From Sporothrix humicola (Eukaryota; Ascomycota; Sordariomycetes; Ophiostomatales; Ophiostomataceae), in contig WNYE01000002.1 of the NCBI GenBank assembly GCA_021396245.1, positions 62,001-126,000 on the forward strand: 64,000 nucleotides of DNA, given 5' to 3'. Shown piece after piece: positions 1 through 10,600 of this stretch. The position numbers were made by a program, and so were the translations under genes. Under the pieces are notes generated by a model. That model made no database searches. It was not told the origin of the DNA and worked only from the letters and a program-made list of their open reading frames with translations. The first letter of the stretch is position 1; the number at the start of each line of letters is the position of its first letter.

Positions 1-1482
1 TTGTGTACCTCGCCGTGCAAAATGATAGGATCCCGGCCAGCCGGAAAAGGAGCCTAGCTTTGTGAGGCTTTGGTAGGGAAGCACGATGAAGGAACACCTG
101 TGAAATCGGAGATAAACGACACTGAATTTGTGGGCAGAATACTAGAGCCACTTTTGTGTTTGTCCATGTGTTCCTGTATGTCTGTGTGAGGTTGGATGCT
201 GTGTTGGCTCAGACCCATGACATGGGGGTGTGTGAGGAAGGACCAAAAGGGTTTGAAGGTGGGTCGTAGAAGATGCAGAGAGACAAAAATATAGAAGAAA
301 GTGAAAAGAAGAAAAAAAGAAGAAAAAGAAGAATGATAGATGGTCCTTGCTTCGTGTGATGGAGGGTCAAGGCTGGCCTCCATCAGAGGCCTCAAACAAG
401 TTCAAATATCGGGGTCTTCCCACCTCCATCGACAGTTTTGATTTTCATTCTCATTCTCAGATTCTCCTGACCACACCCACCTGCCTTTGAGTTTCTGTCT
501 CGCAAAACAATAATTTCTAATAGAAAGAGATCTTGTTAATACACCATTTTACACCACAATCTGAGGTTGTCAACATCTCAGTCACCCCCTTTACGAGATT
601 CTCTCTCTCTCCTTCTGCTCCAAAAAAGAGAGAAAAACACACAAAACCCTCACCACCACTCAATGGCTCCAGCCACAATCTCGATGCCAATCCTGGCCGG
701 CACAAACCCCAAGCCGGAACCCGACCCGCCAATGCCGAACCCGCCCCGGCCAGAGCCGGATCCTTGATCGAGGATCAAAGAAAGCGGGGAAATCAATACG
801 AAATACTTGTCTCCTTATCGACATCGCTAGCTTGGACGGTCCGAACCGACGAGAGAAGGTGGAAAGAAGATACGAGTCCTGGAAGGGGGATGGACAGTGG
901 AAAAGATGGAGGTACTTTACAGTTGCAGTGGCAGGCTGAAGGATGACGGATGAAAGATGAAAGTGCGGGGAGAGACGTTTGAAGGGCTCTACAACGTATT
1001 AAGACCAGGGATCTGGACATATTGGGGGCGAAATCTGTATTTGTGGAGGGTACGACGTACATCGTGCCTGTTTGTGTATTGTGTGAGATGGGCTTGCGCG
1101 TCTTTTTTTTATTATCTCTTTTGTGTTTTGGGTGGTTCTTGTGCTGTAATTTGTATTTGCGTACCATTTTGATTTTATTGTTCAATTACTTGTATTCCTG
1201 ACTGCAAACTGGACGATGAGCCACCGGCAAATACGAGGAACCGATGGACAAAGTGTAGGCTGCCTTTTCCATTATTTTCTGCTTGTACTTGACTTGTATG
1301 GTTTTGTAGTCTTATACCTTTTTACCTTCACACAAGTTATACACGCATATCATAGAGGACTCTCGTGAATATTTAAACGACAAAATGAGATTGAAACTAT
1401 TTGAAATATCTCTTTCTAGATGAAAGACAAACTTATATAAAGTTGTACATGCAGAGATCTTTTGGATCTACTCTGTCCCTTC
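1..1482. other. Intergenic region downstream of the HMG-box gene
   Basis: This stretch lies 3' of the minus-strand HMG-box gene. Apart from a 34-codon micro-ORF at 663-767 (listed separately), no protein domain was recognised. The plus strand at about 590-660 is C/T- and then CA-rich, like many fungal 5' leaders. The part at 1180-1440 is AT-rich and may include the 3' UTR of the HMG-box gene. Confidence 0.6.
663..767 (+). CDS. Candidate proline-rich micropeptide (34 aa)
   Basis: A 34-codon ORF begins with ATG in a good fungal start context (A at -3, G at +4), behind a pyrimidine- and CA-rich leader. The peptide opens MAPATISMPILAGT and then consists almost entirely of Pro, Glu, Asp and Asn in a repeating PKPEPDPP / NPPRPEPDP pattern. 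It has no signal peptide or membrane segment, and no family is recognised. No convincing intron donor lies inside it, so it would be a single-exon gene or an upstream ORF of an unseen transcript. The ordered Pro-acidic composition is the only argument for translation; chance is a real alternative. Confidence 0.3.
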   Translation: MAPATISMPILAGTNPKPEPDPPMPNPPRPEPDP

Positions 1483-4400
1483 TTATTCTTTCCCAACCTT
1501 GTGAGCCCGGATCAGCTCCTGGATCTCAAACTCCAGCCGGCGCTCCGTGCTGCGGCACAGAAGGCCGTCAACGACATCGTCGGTCCTGGCTCGGACGTCC
1601 ACGGCCGTTTCGGGCGGGATGTTGACAATTAGAACGCTCTCCTGGTTCGTGTAGCCCACAGTCTGGTCAAGATCCGACTTCTTGGCCGTCGGCCACGCCG
1701 GGGCAGCATCGGCGTAGATGACCAGGTCCGGGCCCGGGATGCCTCGCCACATCGATGCCATGTACTGCCAGTGGTCAACGGGGGCATAGCCGTCTTCAAT
1801 GGGAATGGACATGGCACACTTGTCCGAGATGGCCAGGCTGTAGCCGGTCTTGATCAGTGCAACCGGCACGGGCTGCTCCTGCTGAGCGTCTGTGGCCGTC
1901 GTTGCGCTGGGCGAGTGCGAGTCCTCGGGTCCAGGGGCCTCGTCCAGCTCTGCAGGCTTTGTTTTGGGAGACAGAGAACCGGGCGAGAGTGCCATGGGAG
2001 ACCTGGCCGGTGACGGAGGACCCGTGGCACGTTCTTTGCCTTTCCGCGACACGGACGTGGATCCCGAGATCGATGAATAGCTGCCAAAGTCATGGATGTG
2101 GGCATCGATTTCTCTCCAGACTCTGCGCCATGTCATCGACAAAGACATAAGATCGTCGATATCCTTGACTGTAAAGGAAAGTGAGGTCGACGTCAAGCTG
2201 GTCGTCTCGTTGCCGTTGCTGGCGCTGCCGCGACGGCTGTTGCAGTCACCGCCCGACTCCGGGCTTGGTGCCATGCTCACATCTTCGCCCTGGACACTGC
2301 TTCCGAGGCCACTGTCCGCACTCTGCTTTTGGATTGCACCACTGTCGCCGCTGTCAGGCTTCTTGCCATCCGACGGGGCCATTGTCCAAGACCGGGCGTT
2401 GCATCCGCCAATGGAATTGAGCGCACGCTCTACAGCACGGCCAACCACTCCACGAAGAAAATCGTTGCGGCCTTCAATGGCAATGACGGGGCCGCGCCGA
2501 GGCAAGAGCGACTTGGGCGGGCTAATCCGACGCAGAACTACCAGTTTATTGAGGTGTGAGACGCTCATGACCATGGCACGGACACCGCTTGCCTGGCTAT
2601 CCTTGTCGGCAAGAGACCAATCATCATCATGCTTAGTTGTGATCGGTGTCGGTGAAGATGCAAATGTGTGCATATCACGCAAGTGTGGAGGAGTGGCAGT
2701 TGGCCGGCCAGCCTGAACACCGTTTCTTTGCACATCCACGGCCGCAGTGGAACTCTCGCCCCCTGGCCTGCCATGACCCGCTGCTTCGCCTGAATCGGAG
2801 AATCTCCGCCCGCTCTGTGGTCCGGAAGACATTTGAGTCATGATCGGAGGCAGCTTGAAAGGTTCCTCAGTGAAACCCGAGGTGGGCCGCTCATGTTTCT
2901 GATAGAGGAGACGTTCACGGTTGCTGGCCGCACTCCTGTTGGTGTCCATTGGCCTGTTAAGGCCTGGTGTGGCTGTGGTGGGTGTCTGTCCCTGACGCAG
3001 AGAGAGGCTAGCCATAGGCGTGGATGGCGCTCCATACCCTGGGGTATGGTGATAACCGTGGCCACCCCGAGGAGTAGGTGGTGGAAGCCGGCCAGACACT
3101 CCACCGTAAGCCTCTCCTCTAGATGGATGTCCTGATGCAGGCGTCTGAGGCTCGCCCATAGTGTCATAGCCGTGGCGGGGAGGAGGCTGCCCCGTATAAG
3201 CCCGTGGAGGTTGGCGCATTGGCGGCGGCGGTGGTGGTCTCATCCATGGAGATGTTGGGGGATGGGATGAACCTGGATGGGGGAAATGGTTGTGAGATGC
3301 TGAATGGGGCACCTGGGGCTGCTGTGGAGGACCATTGTGCGGCCTGTGACGGCTAGGCAGTGCGTGCGAAGGATGTGGGCTACCATCGCCGTGTCCATAG
3401 GGAGGGAACCGAGCCGAGTATGGCGTGGGTACCTCATAATGGTACCGTCTCTGGTCGAATGGTGTGTACAGCTCGTCCTCATGAGAGTACGGGTGATCAC
3501 GATGTCCCTGTCCTGGATATCCTGGTCTTCCATGAGGCGGCAAGGGACGCCTGCCTTCCGCGTCTCTTGAACTTGAGCCCGGGCCCCGGGGAGGTGATTG
3601 ATGTGCTCTCAGGCCAGGACTGGGAAAGGGAGCATGCGAGCGAGCTCCATTGATGTCGTAGCCGCCACCAGCAGAAGATGGCCTCATGTCTCCGCGAGAA
3701 GGGCCGTACGGGGATGGAGGAGGGTGCTGCGGTCTGGCCGAGTTGGGGATCGAACGTGCTGAGGAGGGAACGGGTGAGAGCCGGCCATGACACTCCGGGC
3801 AGCGATTTGAATCACCGCCATCGGCTGAGCCTGGCCGGTCCTTGCCTTTGCCCTTTTTGGCACGCTTGGGCTGGTAGCGATAATTCGGATAGCGCTCTCG
3901 GTGCCGGATCTTCTCATCCTCAGCAAGCTGTTTCCAGTGCGCTTTGGTTTGAGCGTCCAATTTCTTCCACATTCTCCCAATGATTTTGGAGACCTGGGGG
4001 TTGGCGACGCCCGGGTTCTCCGCCACGACTTGCGCTTGGTAGTTCTGACGGAATAGCATAAAGACATTCCGGGGACGCGGAATCTTGGGCTCTCGTCTGC
4101 AAAGACAGTTGAAGTCCTCACCCCGTTGGTTTGTAGTCGTAGCTGGTGTCTGGAGAGGAGGCTCGTCGAATACAGAGTCCGGGATATTTTCGTCATCAAA
4201 CTCTTCGGCTTCGCCGTCACTGAATTCCAAATGTATTTCAAGCTCATCTGGTGCTGACCGTTTCCGAGTCGTTTGAGAAGCGGTAGCTTCTGGTGACCCG
4301 CTCAGGCTATTCCGTGCACGACCACCACCGCCCCTTGGAGTATCGTCGTGATCCTCATGACCACGGTAGTGCGGCTCGTTGCTGGGATGTCTCGGAGGTG

Positions 4401-4608
4401 GCGGAGAGAGGACCAAGGGAGAAGGCCGATGGGCTATGGCGCGCGACCCGGAGCCGGACGGTGTGTTGTTCTGGCTGTCTGGGCCGAATCGGCGACTGAA
4501 CGAATCCAAAGCGTCTTGCCCTGGCTGTTGCGCTCCATTTGATCTTTCTGTGCCATTGGCATTGTCTTCTGTCTTTCTGCTGTCTGACATCTTGCCTTTC
4601 AGTGTCAT
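1483..4608 (-). CDS. HMG-box transcription factor (MATA_HMG/Ste11-like box)
   Basis: A single uninterrupted exon of about 1041 aa, a probable nuclear DNA-binding regulator. The HMG box covers roughly residues 177-249, starting PRPRNVFMLFRQ, with the core SKIIGRMW and ending YPNYRYQPKR, the pattern of fungal sex- and development-related boxes. A basic tract (KRAKKGKGK) follows and may be a nuclear signal, then a CPECHG motif. A very long Pro/His/Ser/Gly-rich disordered region follows. The last 120 residues are again ordered, with a hydrophobic block around DHWQYMASMWRGIPGPDLV, suggesting a conserved C-terminal domain. An acidic patch (FSDGEAEEFDDEN) precedes the box. The first ATG is at 4608, and a second at 4590 would give 1035 aa. 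The codon at 4626 that extends the frame is TTG and was not used. The upstream region is unusually long. The box is secure; the exact orthologue is not identified. Confidence 0.88.
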   Translation of the reverse strand: MTLKGKMSDSRKTEDNANGTERSNGAQQPGQDALDSFSRRFGPDSQNNTPSGSGSRAIAHRPSPLVLSPPPPRHPSNEPHYRGHEDHDDTPRGGGGRARNSLSGSPEATASQTTRKRSAPDELEIHLEFSDGEAEEFDDENIPDSVFDEPPLQTPATTTNQRGEDFNCLCRREPKIPRPRNVFMLFRQNYQAQVVAENPGVANPQVSKIIGRMWKKLDAQTKAHWKQLAEDEKIRHRERYPNYRYQPKRAKKGKGKDRPGSADGGDSNRCPECHGRLSPVPSSARSIPNSARPQHPPPSPYGPSRGDMRPSSAGGGYDINGARSHAPFPSPGLRAHQSPPRGPGSSSRDAEGRRPLPPHGRPGYPGQGHRDHPYSHEDELYTPFDQRRYHYEVPTPYSARFPPYGHGDGSPHPSHALPSRHRPHNGPPQQPQVPHSASHNHFPHPGSSHPPTSPWMRPPPPPPMRQPPRAYTGQPPPRHGYDTMGEPQTPASGHPSRGEAYGGVSGRLPPPTPRGGHGYHHTPGYGAPSTPMASLSLRQGQTPTTATPGLNRPMDTNRSAASNRERLLYQKHERPTSGFTEEPFKLPPIMTQMSSGPQSGRRFSDSGEAAGHGRPGGESSTAAVDVQRNGVQAGRPTATPPHLRDMHTFASSPTPITTKHDDDWSLADKDSQASGVRAMVMSVSHLNKLVVLRRISPPKSLLPRRGPVIAIEGRNDFLRGVVGRAVERALNSIGGCNARSWTMAPSDGKKPDSGDSGAIQKQSADSGLGSSVQGEDVSMAPSPESGGDCNSRRGSASNGNETTSLTSTSLSFTVKDIDDLMSLSMTWRRVWREIDAHIHDFGSYSSISGSTSVSRKGKERATGPPSPARSPMALSPGSLSPKTKPAELDEAPGPEDSHSPSATTATDAQQEQPVPVALIKTGYSLAISDKCAMSIPIEDGYAPVDHWQYMASMWRGIPGPDLVIYADAAPAWPTAKKSDLDQTVGYTNQESVLIVNIPPETAVDVRARTDDVVDGLLCRSTERRLEFEIQELIRAHKVGKE

Positions 4609-7600
4609 ATCGATTTCAATATTCAAAGAAGCTTTTGAGAGAGATATGGAGAGACAAGAAGATGTAAACAGAAATTGCCAGGAAGAATCAAAGCCGAGGT
4701 GAAGGAGATGAAGATTCCTGTTGAAAGAGACTCAGTCTTCCTGGTGGGTAGGTGCAGAACGAGGAGAAAGAATCAAACCCTCGAGAACAACGTTGTAGAG
4801 AGAACAAAAGAGGGCGAAAGAATGCGGAAATGTGGAAAGAGATGGTGACAAACGAGACTGTCCGTTGAGAATGGGACTGCAGTCGTTTATGACAAGGAAA
4901 CAAGGAGTGTGCCAACAACGAAAACAAACAGAAAAGATAGCCAAACAAGGGATGGGGTTAATTCAGAGACGAGAATGGTGGGCAATGCCCAAAATATAAT
5001 GGAAAGGGGGAAACTGATCCGGAGATCTGATCTGTTGGCGACCAACAGCGCAATAAAAGAACAAAATAACTTGGTGTAGGGTGGAAAAGAAAGGGGACCG
5101 GCGAGAGAAAGTGCTGAATAAAGAAACAAAATGCCTGCGTTGCAGCAGGATTCAACGTGATGAAAGAAAGTCTTGAAAGAAAGATGAGAGAAGGGCAAAG
5201 GGCTAATGTAGGGGCGTCTCTTTTTGTTATAAAGGCAAGCCAGGCCTTGACGAACAAAAAGAAAAGTGCCGAACGCAGCAAGCAAGGACCACAAGTAAAC
5301 AACCCTAAAGATGTTCAAAGAAAAGGGGAAATGAAGAGAGGGTTGCGAGACACCGGCGGCAAACACGATGATGAGGGGGGCCGGGAAAGGTCAACAACAA
5401 ACTATGCACGGTGTACGGTGAGAGAGGGATGCAGCCGAGTAGATTTTGATTTTGATCAGAAAGAAATTGGTCAAGAGACAGAAAGAGATTGAATAAAGGA
5501 GCTGCGGTTGCTGAAAGTTTCACACGGAACCAAAGATGTCGGTCGTTTGGGTCGAGCAAGCAGTCGTTTGGTTCGGGAGCCGTAGATTGATGGTGATAAC
5601 GGGCGAGACAAGCTGCGAACACCATCTAGTGGTGCTGCTCTTTGGAGGAGGGATACTTATGACAGTAAGACACAAAAAGTGAGCGGTCACAGATATATGT
5701 GAGAAGGCCAAAGGCAAAAATGGGCCGGAAGCTGGATATATGATGAAAAAAGATGTCGAAGATAACATGCAGGCGAGTGTGGCGAGTGACGAGTCAGTCC
5801 GAGGGGCTATGATGAGATAGGTCGAACAATATCAACAAAAAAGGCCTGGCTCTGTAATCCAACCTATGAGATAGATGCAAGAGGTGGGAGAGCAACAAGA
5901 GATGCAATGCCTGCTAGCAGTCCCCTGTAACTCGATGTGTCGACTTGGGGAGTTGTGACATCTGATTTTGAGGCCAAGAGAACTGAATCAGAGAAGAGAA
6001 TAGGCCGGAAGGGATATGTTGTTATCGGCAACGGCTTGAAGATGGTAAAAAGGACTGGTGCGTGTTGGTCGCCGTTGGACCATGCCAAATATAGGTGTAA
6101 CAACCAAAAACGTAAATGGTATTCAACCTGAGATCTGCTAGAGGTCCCCGAATCTGCAAGGCAAACGGAGAAAAACTGCCGAAACAATGTTAGGTCAAAG
6201 TAGTCGGCTCAAAATATACGCCGTAGGTTGTAGGTCGTGATGTCGAGCAGCCAAGCAACTGCACCGAGGGCGATCCATGCACGAGGAAGGAACAAGACGT
6301 TGACAAGAGCGAGAGAGAGAGAGTGGAGACAACGAGCAAGCCAAGAAGAAAGTGCGTGGGAGAGACACACTGGGCGTGTCCAAACAATGCAAACGTCTTG
6401 GGCAAAGTCTAGAGATCAGAGCCTAAGGCAAGAAAGGGATCGAAGAGGGAAAGGTGAAAACGGAAAGCAGACAATCCGGAAGCGTGTGATGGCTGGCCTA
6501 GAGGCTTGAGCTAGGGGAAGAGCAGGAGAAACAGCCGTGGGCAGCTGTTATGCATTCGATCTCAAAGTGGAATAGAGGCGGAGGAAACGAGAAAACGAGA
6601 AAACGAGAGAAGTGAAATGGTGTACGGGGGTTTCGGGGGGCTGAAGAGATTGGTCGTGGGGTGGTCCTTTGAGAAAAAGAAAAGAAGAACGCGCAAGCAT
6701 TGGGGGAAGAAGAAGAAGAAGAAGAAGAAAGGAGGCAAAAGTGAGCAGAGGATGAGGAGGGGCGAGGAAAATGTCATGGCAAAGAGGAAAAGGAGGATGC
6801 CTGCTTGTGAAAAGAGAGGAAAAGGAAAGAGCGTTTCTTGTGTCTGGGATGCTCCTTCCTCTTGCATTCGAATACGGCAGTACATAGAAGAGGCTGGCTG
6901 AAATGCACCTTCCCAATATGATGTTATTTACTTTTATCGCAGTTTCCTTCTTTGAAGAGCTTCTTTCAGTACTTCGCGGATACGAGCCCCTTGAGCGAGT
7001 GTGCCTACTACTGACTCTCCTGCTCTTTGTTCAACGACCCCAAATTGAATGTTTGCATCGATGCTCATCATCGATTTCCCCTGACTAAAGGGCGCACAGG
7101 AGACGGCTCGTCTCCCATTGATGCCACGTTCTGCATTCATCGAGGGCTGCCCCAGGGACGCAAGAAGAAGGGAGACACGAATCAAACAATGGAAGCAACG
7201 ACTCTCTTTTGTGTAGTCCTCTCCCTGTTCCTGCCCTCTTTGTTCGCTCCTTCCCTCTGGTGCTCGTTTTCCTGTTTTCCAAATTTTTGCCCGGTGCTCT
7301 TTCCTTTCCCGGAAACGAAGATAAACACAGAAACAAACGCAAAAGCACGAAAACACGAAAATCCATGAAAACAAGGAAGGAGGAGAGACAAGAGGTAAAA
7401 CCAACAGACCAATGCCAAAATAGGGAGGGGTCGATCAAGGACACCTGCCGCTTCTATTTGCAGATGAACGGGCAACCGTTTAGGCATGAGAGATGGAAAC
7501 AAAGAAAAAAGGGGAAGAGCAGAGTGATGTCTGCATGAAAATGAGGAAAGAGTTGCAGAACCATAGCAGGTTCATATTAAGGTACCATTTTGGCAGGCGC

Positions 7601-10600
7601 GGCCCTGTCGGCAGACATCACAAGCTGTCGTTCGGAGCTTCCTCACCAATCAGCATTTCTCACGTCGTGCAGTCGCCTCTTGCACGTCTTGCGCCAGACC
7701 CTAAATGCTACTTTGTAAATACTAGAGATGCAAATACGCGCCAAACCAAAAACATCGCCGACCTATTAGCTATTGTATCTTTGCAGAAGAAGGACGGAAA
7801 GAGAAGAGGCGAAAGCCAAAAGGCGCAAAGGCGAAAAGGTCAAAAAGGCCGCCAAAGCACTAGCAAAGCAACAACAGGATGTTGGTCCCAATGCGGGCAA
7901 AGAGGCAACAATAGCTCAGAATGGAGAGAATGGCGAGAATGGCAATGAATGACGATTGGACAAGGGGACAAAGGTGACGTTTTCATTCTTTTCGTTCTTT
8001 TTTATCTGCTATTCATCCTCTTTCTCTCTTTCCGCACACGTCGGGCGGCTTTCTTTTTCGTGCCGTTTAGTATTTTATTCTTCATTACGACGCATTTTAT
8101 TATCTATTGTTCTAGTGACCCTTGTCCCGCCTCTCGATTCTTATTTCACCATTTAATTACTCCCATCTCGAAGCGGCTGGCGCTTGTAGTCTGTGCTGAC
8201 ATGAAAATGACTGAAATATTGGAGTGTGGAGGAGTGCATGCAACCCATAGAGTAAACGAAGCAGAAACAATGGCATCTTTCGTATCTTGGTCGTATTCAG
8301 AATGTTCTGGGCAGAGACGTCTCCTTGCGTACAATTGTGTGCAGGTCAAAACAAGAGTAACACTAGGCCATGGCGAGACAGGAAAGGATCCGTTTTTGAG
8401 CGTCTCCTCCACCCCTTCCGTTCATGGGTTTGGTTTATTCTTATTCTTATTCTCCTAGCTTGGATGCTATTTCAACGTCAAGCTTTCGCTTTCGCTTGGC
8501 CCTCTATCCTCTGCTGCTTCTCTAGTGTACATGTATAGAATACACAAGGGAAGAAATAGCATAATATAAGAAGAGGACGGTGTAAAACAGAATGGAGATC
8601 TCGAGACATTGTGTTCATTGTTTTTTGTTCTGATATCTCCTCGGGACTACTTTTGGGGACCGGTGAACATCATGTGAATCCTGTCTGGTTTTTGCACATC
8701 TTCTCGAACGGTGAAATACAATGTACTGCCCGGCCTATCTAGGCCCCCCGGTCATTGTTTTGCAACGTCAACATCTCCACTGTCTCAGAGAAGCGATGTA
8801 CAGGGTACAAAATGCCCAAAATCTGTGCTCTTGATAAGTGTGACGAGTACACCCTTCCCACCAGTCTGGGTTGTTTGTTGCGCATCGTGTCTTGTTCGGA
8901 GGAATTTTGGGTTGACTCCGAATGCTTTCCCCCCCCTCTCTTATTTTTCTTGTCGGCCTGTCTGTCTGTCCCTTGTATGTCTCTCGCCTTTCTTCCCTCT
9001 CTTGTCACCTGTTTTCTTCTTCCTCTGGCTGGCCTAGACCTTACGACGTGCAGATTACCCCCATCAATCGTGGTCTGGACACCCATATGCCTCCCAAATG
9101 GCAAATACTCCTCTTCTAACCCTCGCCATGCATACAACCAGCTGCGTGCCCGTTGGAACAATGCAGCAGGAGCAGTTATTGTTCTAGCCTTTCCTGGGAC
9201 TGCGTATTGTTAGCTCTGCATGGGGAAGCGCGGCCATGCCCATTTCTTTATTTCTTTTCGGATTTTCTCCTCGTACTTTCTTTTCTGCTTTCTTATTTCT
9301 TTTCTTTTCTATTTTCTTCCCTTTCTGTTTCCTTTTTTCTCTTTCTCATGGCCGTTCTAGCCGTAGTTTGACAAAACACCGTCCAGACAGTGTCCAGGGT
9401 CTGCATGGATAATGGATTTGGATTTTCTCCGATTACTTCTTTCCAATATGGTTCATATGGTCCGTAATGCTTCCTGGCTTGGCTAGAATTTATTTCTCTT
9501 TTTTTATCTTCATTCTTTCCCCCTCTTTCTGTAAACTACGGATATACAGCTTCCTCTGGTGTTATCGCATTCGTAATTTAGGCAGGGGGGCTATTTCAGT
9601 TGTGCGTCTGTTGTTGTCTGTTGGGCCATGGCTTGTGCCTGTTGGTTCTGGGTTTTGGTCGGCTTTTCTTTGGCCCTTTTCTTCTTGTGTAATTTCAATG
9701 TATTGCGAGCCCGCCCTCTTTGCTCTTTCTCTCATTTTCTCTCTTTCCATTTGTCTCTTCTTATTGTCACCCTTGGTTTCCCTTGTTTCCTTGTGTTCCC
9801 GTGCCATCCTTTGTTCGCCCTTGTTTTCTTTTGTCTTTTGTGGTCTTTCCTGCATCCGTCTTGCCCATCTTCCCCATTCATTCCGCATTTGCCGGTTACG
9901 CAGGGAAATGAGGCGAGATACATTCGACACATGCCAGGTGCCAGAGATCTTGTCCCGCAAAAAGGCAAAAGGGTGTCACCGACCTCCTGTCACACCAGAG
10001 AATAAAACATAAAAAATAATAAAAATAAAACAAATCAAAAGACAGCGCGGCACGGCGGCACAGGCCCTCCATTCTGAGTACACAAGACAATCAAGCCAAG
10101 CGCCAAACAAGGGCTGGATGAGCGCAGGAGGGCTCGGAGGGGAACTACAAGATGATGGAAATGCTACTCGGCCGACAAAATGGCAGTGTGATGGCAGATC
10201 AGTGCGACGTTGGTGTTGAGGTACGCGCAAGTACTATTAAATTATGTGCACCAGCAAGTACCAGTACAATGCATCTCCAACGGGCGCCAACAGCGACCGT
10301 CGCACAAACAATGGCACAGGAAAGAGGCAAAACGAGGTACAAGCACACACACTGACACACTTTGCGGTCAACAAGTTGGAGTCAAGAATTAGAGTCAAAG
10401 TTAGAGGACGGAACGGGATCCGCCCTTTGTACTTTTTTTATGCAGCAAGCGTAGGACAAGGGAAGCCAAACCGCATAGAGTATATCGTAACACGAACGGC
10501 GCAGTCTGTTAGAGAAAGTTGGAGGAAGAATAACACAAAATAAAAACGAGACTAGTTTAGACAACAACATCCAACGTCAAGTCAAGTGTAACGACGGCCA

